The notes under the pieces: model-generated | Databases searched by the model: none | Told to the model about the DNA's origin: nothing | The model's input: the letters and a program-made list of their open reading frames with translations, nothing else | Program-made: the position numbers and the translations under genes | In this document: positions 59,650 to 64,000 of the stretch, piece by piece | How the letters are laid out: each line of letters starts with the position of its first letter | Position numbering within the stretch: position 1 is the first letter of the stretch | From: Molossus alvarezi | Taxonomy: Eukaryota > Chordata > Mammalia > Chiroptera > Molossidae | NCBI GenBank assembly: GCA_037176705.1 | Contig: JBAWUJ010000136.1 | Span: forward strand, 85,663-149,662 | Reading direction: 5' to 3' | Length of the DNA: 64,000 nt

Positions 59650-60600
59650 CAGGTCCCTCAGTCCTGCACTTGGCAGAGCTGGGTGGGGCTACTTCCTATG
59701 CGCAGTTTCCTCCAAAGCCCCTGGGAGTCTCAGCCGCTGGCCAGGGCCTGGGGGCGCTCAGCCGCCCGCTTAACTGGCGGTGTGGGCAAGGACTGTGAGG
59801 CCGGGCTGGGATCCAGGGAGGTCGGTGAGGGGTCCAGCATCACGGAGCTGCAGCAGCTCCTGTCTGCGGAGAAGTCGTGCACAGCCCTGCAGGCCCTGTC
59901 CACAGGGAGAGATTGGTGGTTCCCTGGGAGGTCCTGGCAGGCTTCCCAGGTCCTGGGATCGGATTCGCAAGCTTGGCTGTGTGTGAGGTGGCACATGCTG
60001 TGACATGCGGACAGTTAGGGTTCTTTCCAGGACACGCGCTGTATCTTTCTGTCAAGTTGCCCTGCAGGCAGGAAGAAGAGCAGGTGGAGCTCTGAGGGGC
60101 CCCAAGGAAGAGGTGCGCAGGGCGGGGCAACATGCCAGCGGTGCTGGGTGTGGGCGGGAGGGACACCCACACCCTGCTTAGAGAAGTCCTGGGCCTGCTT
60201 CCAGCTGGGTGGGTGTGTATTGTCAGCCGGGGGCAGTAGTGGGTTCATTTCCCACTGCCAGCCCCTGCTGGGCAACCCTGGATCTGTGTTAGCTGTTCAT
60301 TGTCTTTCTGGGAGCCCAAGGGTGCAGAGTTGGAGGAGTGCACAAAAGGGGCCACATACCTAACCTGGCAGGTTTCCTTTTCTGTCATGTCCAGGGCGCA
60401 TTCTTAAATTACACTTCTTTCCCTGCTACAGCTAGAAACAAACATGTCCGGAGGCCCTGCTTGTGTTCCTGTGAGAGCCCTGCAGATGCTCCGGGAGCTG
60501 CCCCCGATGGGAACAGAGAAGGAAGCCTTTTCACACAGTTGTAGCTGTGTGCTTCTGCAACCGAGTTTCTGGGAATGTGTTGACTGCCTCGTTGTTCAGG
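59650..60600 (+). other. GC-rich, exon-like block of unknown identity
   Basis: Markedly richer in G and C, and in CpG over the first 300 bases, than its surroundings. One frame stays open to about 60001 and includes 'SSITELQQLLSAEKSCTALQ', which looks protein-like. A second candidate starts at the ATG near 60444 after 'cttccctgctacag', reading MSGGPACVPVRALQMLRELP. These could be the first exons of a gene or a gene relic with a CpG island. I do not recognise the product. The young SINE inserted exactly at its upstream border. Confidence 0.4.
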
Positions 60601-61332
60601 TAGGCAGTGCCCCGAATATGCAGGTTATTAGTCTTCGCTTCTTGTCAGTTCAGGCCTGGAGAGTGGGGAAGGGAAGATAGACAGGAACGTGAGCATGGAC
60701 ACAGCACCGCGGAGAACTTATTTACCCTGGCCTCTGCTGTCAGCACTTCACCATGGACAGTGCATCACCACAAGGGTTGTGTCCACAGCATTGAGGCCAG
60801 TGATTCTGGGGGATAAGAAGAGCCACAAAGACATGTGAAGAATGTGGACTTCCCATTCCTTGGGAGCAGAGCGTTGAAAAAGTTCCTATTTGAGTAGGCC
60901 CTCGACAATGAAGTAGGTGTGCAGATCTGGAAGAAAGGAAATGACCTGAGCCCATAGATGGTAGGTGTCATAAGGAGGTGACGTTCCTGCCCAAAGTTGC
61001 TTCTGCTGTCCTAGTAAATGTTTATCTTCTAACCACAGTGAATTTTCTAAAATGCTTATATCACGATGTACTTTACAACAGTGCTCCATCGTGTTTTCTG
61101 ATTCAGTCTTGGAAGGGTCCTGTTTAAACATAGAAGATAAAAAAATCCTGACAACTCAGAAAATACACACCTGCAGTTGTACTGTGAAATTGTATAGTAA
61201 CTATTTTACCTGCACAAACAAGGATATTATAAAGACTATTTATAGGATAGTGAATCAATTTCAATGAATGAACACAGGAAGTATTTATTCCACAAATAAT
61301 GCACATTTTGATATACTCTGGCATTGAAAAAA
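60600..61332. other. Nothing identified
   Basis: No gene seen. The sequence upstream of the duplicated TSPY unit here does not match the flank of copy A, so the duplication breakpoint is at about 61333. Confidence 0.45.
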
Positions 61333-61498
61333 AAAGTTGCAGGCATCAATACCCACTGTGTTCCTTTTGGTCTTGTGTGGAGGAGGGGGCATGAGGCACA
61401 GAGAATTCAGGGATAGCAAGGCCGTTCCCTAGTTCTGGCCCATTTTCTAGCCATTTCACATGCAGAATGTGGTATACAGGCTCTTTGACCCAAAGCAG

Positions 61499-62247
61499 TT
61501 TGTCAGCTACCTGGAACTGTCAGCCATGATCTGTGAGCAAGATGAAAAGATGCTCAGCCTCATGATCAATTTGAAGGTCAGCCTGGGGTGGCAGAGACAG
61601 AGGAGGGAGGCAGAGTGGAAAATTGACCTTATCCTTGCCAACTGGAGAAGGTGTGTGTCCCCAAGACAAATTTCACCCTCCTGATACGTGTTTTTTTCTA
61701 CAGGTGGAGGAAGTCAGGCACGCCAGTGATTGCTCCAAGATTTTTCGGTTCTTTCACAATAACCCCTACTTCTGCAATAATGTGATTGATTGTTAAGGAG
61801 TATCTCATTACCCTCCAAGGTAAAAGGAGGCTGCCTGCATGGGTGGCAACAGGAGGTGGGTTGAGGTTAAAAGGGCAGGCATCCATTATCACATACACAT
61901 CTTCCTGCAGGATGCAGGGTGTCCCACTGCACTCCCATTCAGTGGTCCCAGCATTATGAAAGAGTGGTCTACCAGTGCTGGCATCAAAACAGCAGTCTGA
62001 ACTTCTTCAACTGTTTCTCTGACCACAACATGACTGGATGCAGCAGGATTGTGGAGGTAGGGCCTCACCTCCAATGACGCAATGGTGCTGCTGTGTTCTT
62101 TAGCTGCTTGAGTTGACATACAAAGTCCAGCCTTATTCTGACCAGCTGTGATCTTTCAACCAGATAATCATAAAGGACCTGGGGTGCAATCCTTGAAGTA
62201 CTATGTGAGGATGATTGCTTCAGGGGAAAGGAGAAGGAGTCAGACAG
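61499..62247 (+). pseudogene. TSPY-like copy C, exons 2-5, frameshifted
   Basis: Exons: 2, 61499-61576 (78 bp, 'YLELSAMICEQDEKMLSLM'); 3, 61704-61819 (116 bp); 4, 61911-62056 (146 bp, 'NSSLNFFNCFSDHN'); 5, 62164-62247 (84 bp). All borders keep AG/GT. Exon 3 has four extra bases relative to copy A within 'gtgattgattgttaaggag', creating a TAA. Exon 5 lacks one base in 'aatccttgaag', shifting frame. The exon-6 acceptor has changed to 'cccacat'. Exon 1 is missing. Copy A and copy C are very similar in exon 2, so they separated relatively recently, yet copy C is clearly dead. NAP-domain family as for copy A. Confidence 0.85.
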
Positions 62248-62854
62248 GTGAGGAGGTCCCAGCTAGGGTCTCAACCTTGCCCTGCCCAATAGCTGGGGCA
62301 TTTCTTTCCCACATGGACACATTGAGGCTGGGAGAAATAGAACCTGTGTCCTCAAGTTTTCATAGTGTCACAAGATACAAGAAGTCTGGATAACTGCACT
62401 GACATTCAGACACATACTGAGGAAGCTTAAATAAGATGATGGAGTGGGCATTCCAGTCGCTCTCCAAATAACAGCACACTCATTGTCCTGCTCCTCAGGA
62501 CTCTCATTTCAGATCACCCAAACCTCTCCCCCCAGGCCACATTACCCTCTAGAAGTAGAGTCTTGCCTCATGTTCTTTCTGCCTCCCTTCCACCAATAGC
62601 CGGTGTCTTCATTATAAAAATATATACACTGCTCTCCCCCATTATTTCTCCTGATCATGACAGGTGTTTTCACTTTCTTTCTGTGTCCCATTCCTGTAGG
62701 GTCCACTTAGAATACTGTTCATTATAAATTTCTTGAGATGGAGTGTGTTGAAAATAGGACTGCAGGAAATTTCAGAGATCCCATTGGAAGCATTGATACC
62801 CTGTTCCTGTGATGGCCCTGAAATCATGAACATGATGATGATGATGTTGATTTT

Positions 62855-63065
62855 TAAATCCTCACTGAAGATATATTCTATTTTACTGCAGACAGAGTGG
62901 GAGAGACAGAGAGATAAACCAATGTGTGGATCACATAGATTTAATGCCTCCCACAGGACTCCACCAAACCTCAACTGACTTATCTACCCTTGACTGGACT
63001 CAAACTCATGAGTCTTTAATTTGAAGTGTACACTCTAACCCCAGAGCTCATTGGCCACAGCTCAA
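62855..63065 (-). mobile_element. VES-type SINE, decayed (shared with 9804-10025)
   Basis: Same insertion as in the other copy of the direct repeat: 'aaatcctcactgaagatata', GA-rich middle, 'tggactcaaactcatgagtc', head decayed. Confidence 0.75.
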
Positions 63066-63469
63066 ATGATTATTAAATACTCCTCTGCAGTAGTCAGAGT
63101 AGAGGTTATTTTATGTGTGTGTTCAGGGAACATCCCATATTTGAGATGAGTATGCATTCTAATCCAGTTTGTTTCAAATGTTAGTAGAGCACATAAGAAG
63201 TTTTTGAAGAAAAGTGTGTTTTAAACCAACCTTGTTTTTCTGCCAGGAAACAATTGAAGAGAGTTCTCGTGGCAAGTCATACAGACACCAAACATAGAAA
63301 GCTGGCATAATATGGAAACATAAATAAAAAGCATCATTGCGTGTGCCTGCTTATGGCTTGTGCATGTCTTTGGGGAGATTCCACAAACACTGTTCAATTA
63401 CCTGCCTGGCAATGCCCAGTCCCTCTGAGGGCTGGGCCTGTTATGTTTCAGAAGTAGATATGTTCATTT

Positions 63470-64000
63470 GATGCTCCAAGATCTCCAGGGCCCTCACTCT
63501 ACTGAGACCTCACATTACCTGCTCCCCTATGACACCCTCTGTCTCCACTGCCCATATTCCACTGTGACACCAAATGGCTTCCACAATCTTCTTTACAGCA
63601 TGACACCCCAAGGTTCCCCAGCCCACCTTCCACTTTGACAACATAGCAGTTTTATTGCACACTGTCCTCCCTGAATCTCTGGGCTCCCACTGTCCACAGT
63701 ACAACATATCACCATGTTCTTTCTCCTTACCGCAATCTACTGTGACACTAGGGTTATTGTCAAAAATTCACATTTTTGCCCACCACACACTGTCAGATAT
63801 TAGCATATGCAATGACCAAACTACGCTTTTATAAACGGTGGCTGCCAACACATACAATGTCTGTGACATCCCAGAGATTCCATTGCACACATCCTTCTGT
63901 GATCCCAAGGGTTCCCCATGTGGATATGCCCAGTTCATAGCACTGGGATCCCATGTAATAAACTTTTGTCTAACAACTCCTTACCTCCCACACTCATACC
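63470..64000 (+). repeat. Degenerate minisatellite-like block, copy 2
   Basis: Same motif series as 10430-10990 ('ccactgtgacacc', 'gcatgacaccccaaggttcc', 'cactgtccacag'), continuing past the window end. Confidence 0.6.

Larger units (their letters stand above)
61333..64000 (+). repeat. Direct repeat carrying TSPY exons 2-5 and 3' flank, copy 2
   Basis: Collinear with 8288-10990 through intron 1, exons 2-5, the 3' flank, the shared SINE and the minisatellite-like block, and cut by the window end. Copy 2 has no matching exon 1. Confidence 0.88.

Overview
This window looks like mammalian nuclear DNA, most likely from a yangochiropteran (vesper-type) bat. About 15 copies of a tRNA-derived SINE with the bat VES signature are present: a tRNA-like head reading 'ggtttggctcagcgg', a 'gggttcggttccc' B box, a 'gatgtttctctc' middle and an A-rich tail. 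Several decayed L1 elements of mammalian type are also present. There are no operons, bacterial genes, rRNA genes or CRISPR arrays. Nearly every short reading frame is noise inside repeats.

The only gene family I can name is the TSPY/TSPX branch of the NAP (nucleosome assembly protein) superfamily. Copy A (7010-9277, +) has a broken exon 1, but exons 2-6 are fully open with intact splice sites. Copy B (28258-27790, -) is exon 1 only. A separate, more diverged paralogue lies at about 33840-31331 (-) with five recognisable exons. Copy C (61333-62300, +) has exons 2-5 with two frameshifts. Exon-5 scraps lie at 12609 and 13335. Exon lengths of 78, 111-112, 146 and 85 bp recur between copies, which supports the models.

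Layout. 1-830: direct-repeat segment shared with 49620-50445. 1735-2420: a segment also found at 11690-12600 and 27633-27790. 2650-7465: left arm of a large diverged inverted repeat whose right arm is 36290-27790; the right arm also holds the extra paralogue. 7010-9277: TSPY copy A. 8288-10990: direct repeat shared with 61333-64000. 11-14.7 kb: TSPY scraps, SINEs and degenerate minisatellite. 14.9-27.6 kb: three L1 elements in mixed orientation with nested SINEs. 36.3-37.4 kb: a 5'-inverted L1, a SINE and a second L1 tail. 37.4-42.5 kb: a degenerate tandem array whose units carry matches to the CTCF core motif, all on one strand. 42.6-48.5 kb: two more L1s around a small non-repeat island with one exon-like segment. 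50.4-56.6 kb: a near full-length dead L1. 56.6-61.3 kb: L1 tail, SINEs, a minisatellite and a GC-rich block. 61.3-64 kb: TSPY copy C.

A multi-copy TSPY-like family in direct and inverted duplications, dense in L1 and poor in other genes, is what ampliconic sex-chromosome (especially Y) sequence looks like in other mammals. That placement is inference, because the window holds no second sex-linked marker. The most novel-looking structure is the CTCF-motif tandem array, which recalls the organisation of X-linked CTCF macrosatellites such as DXZ4.
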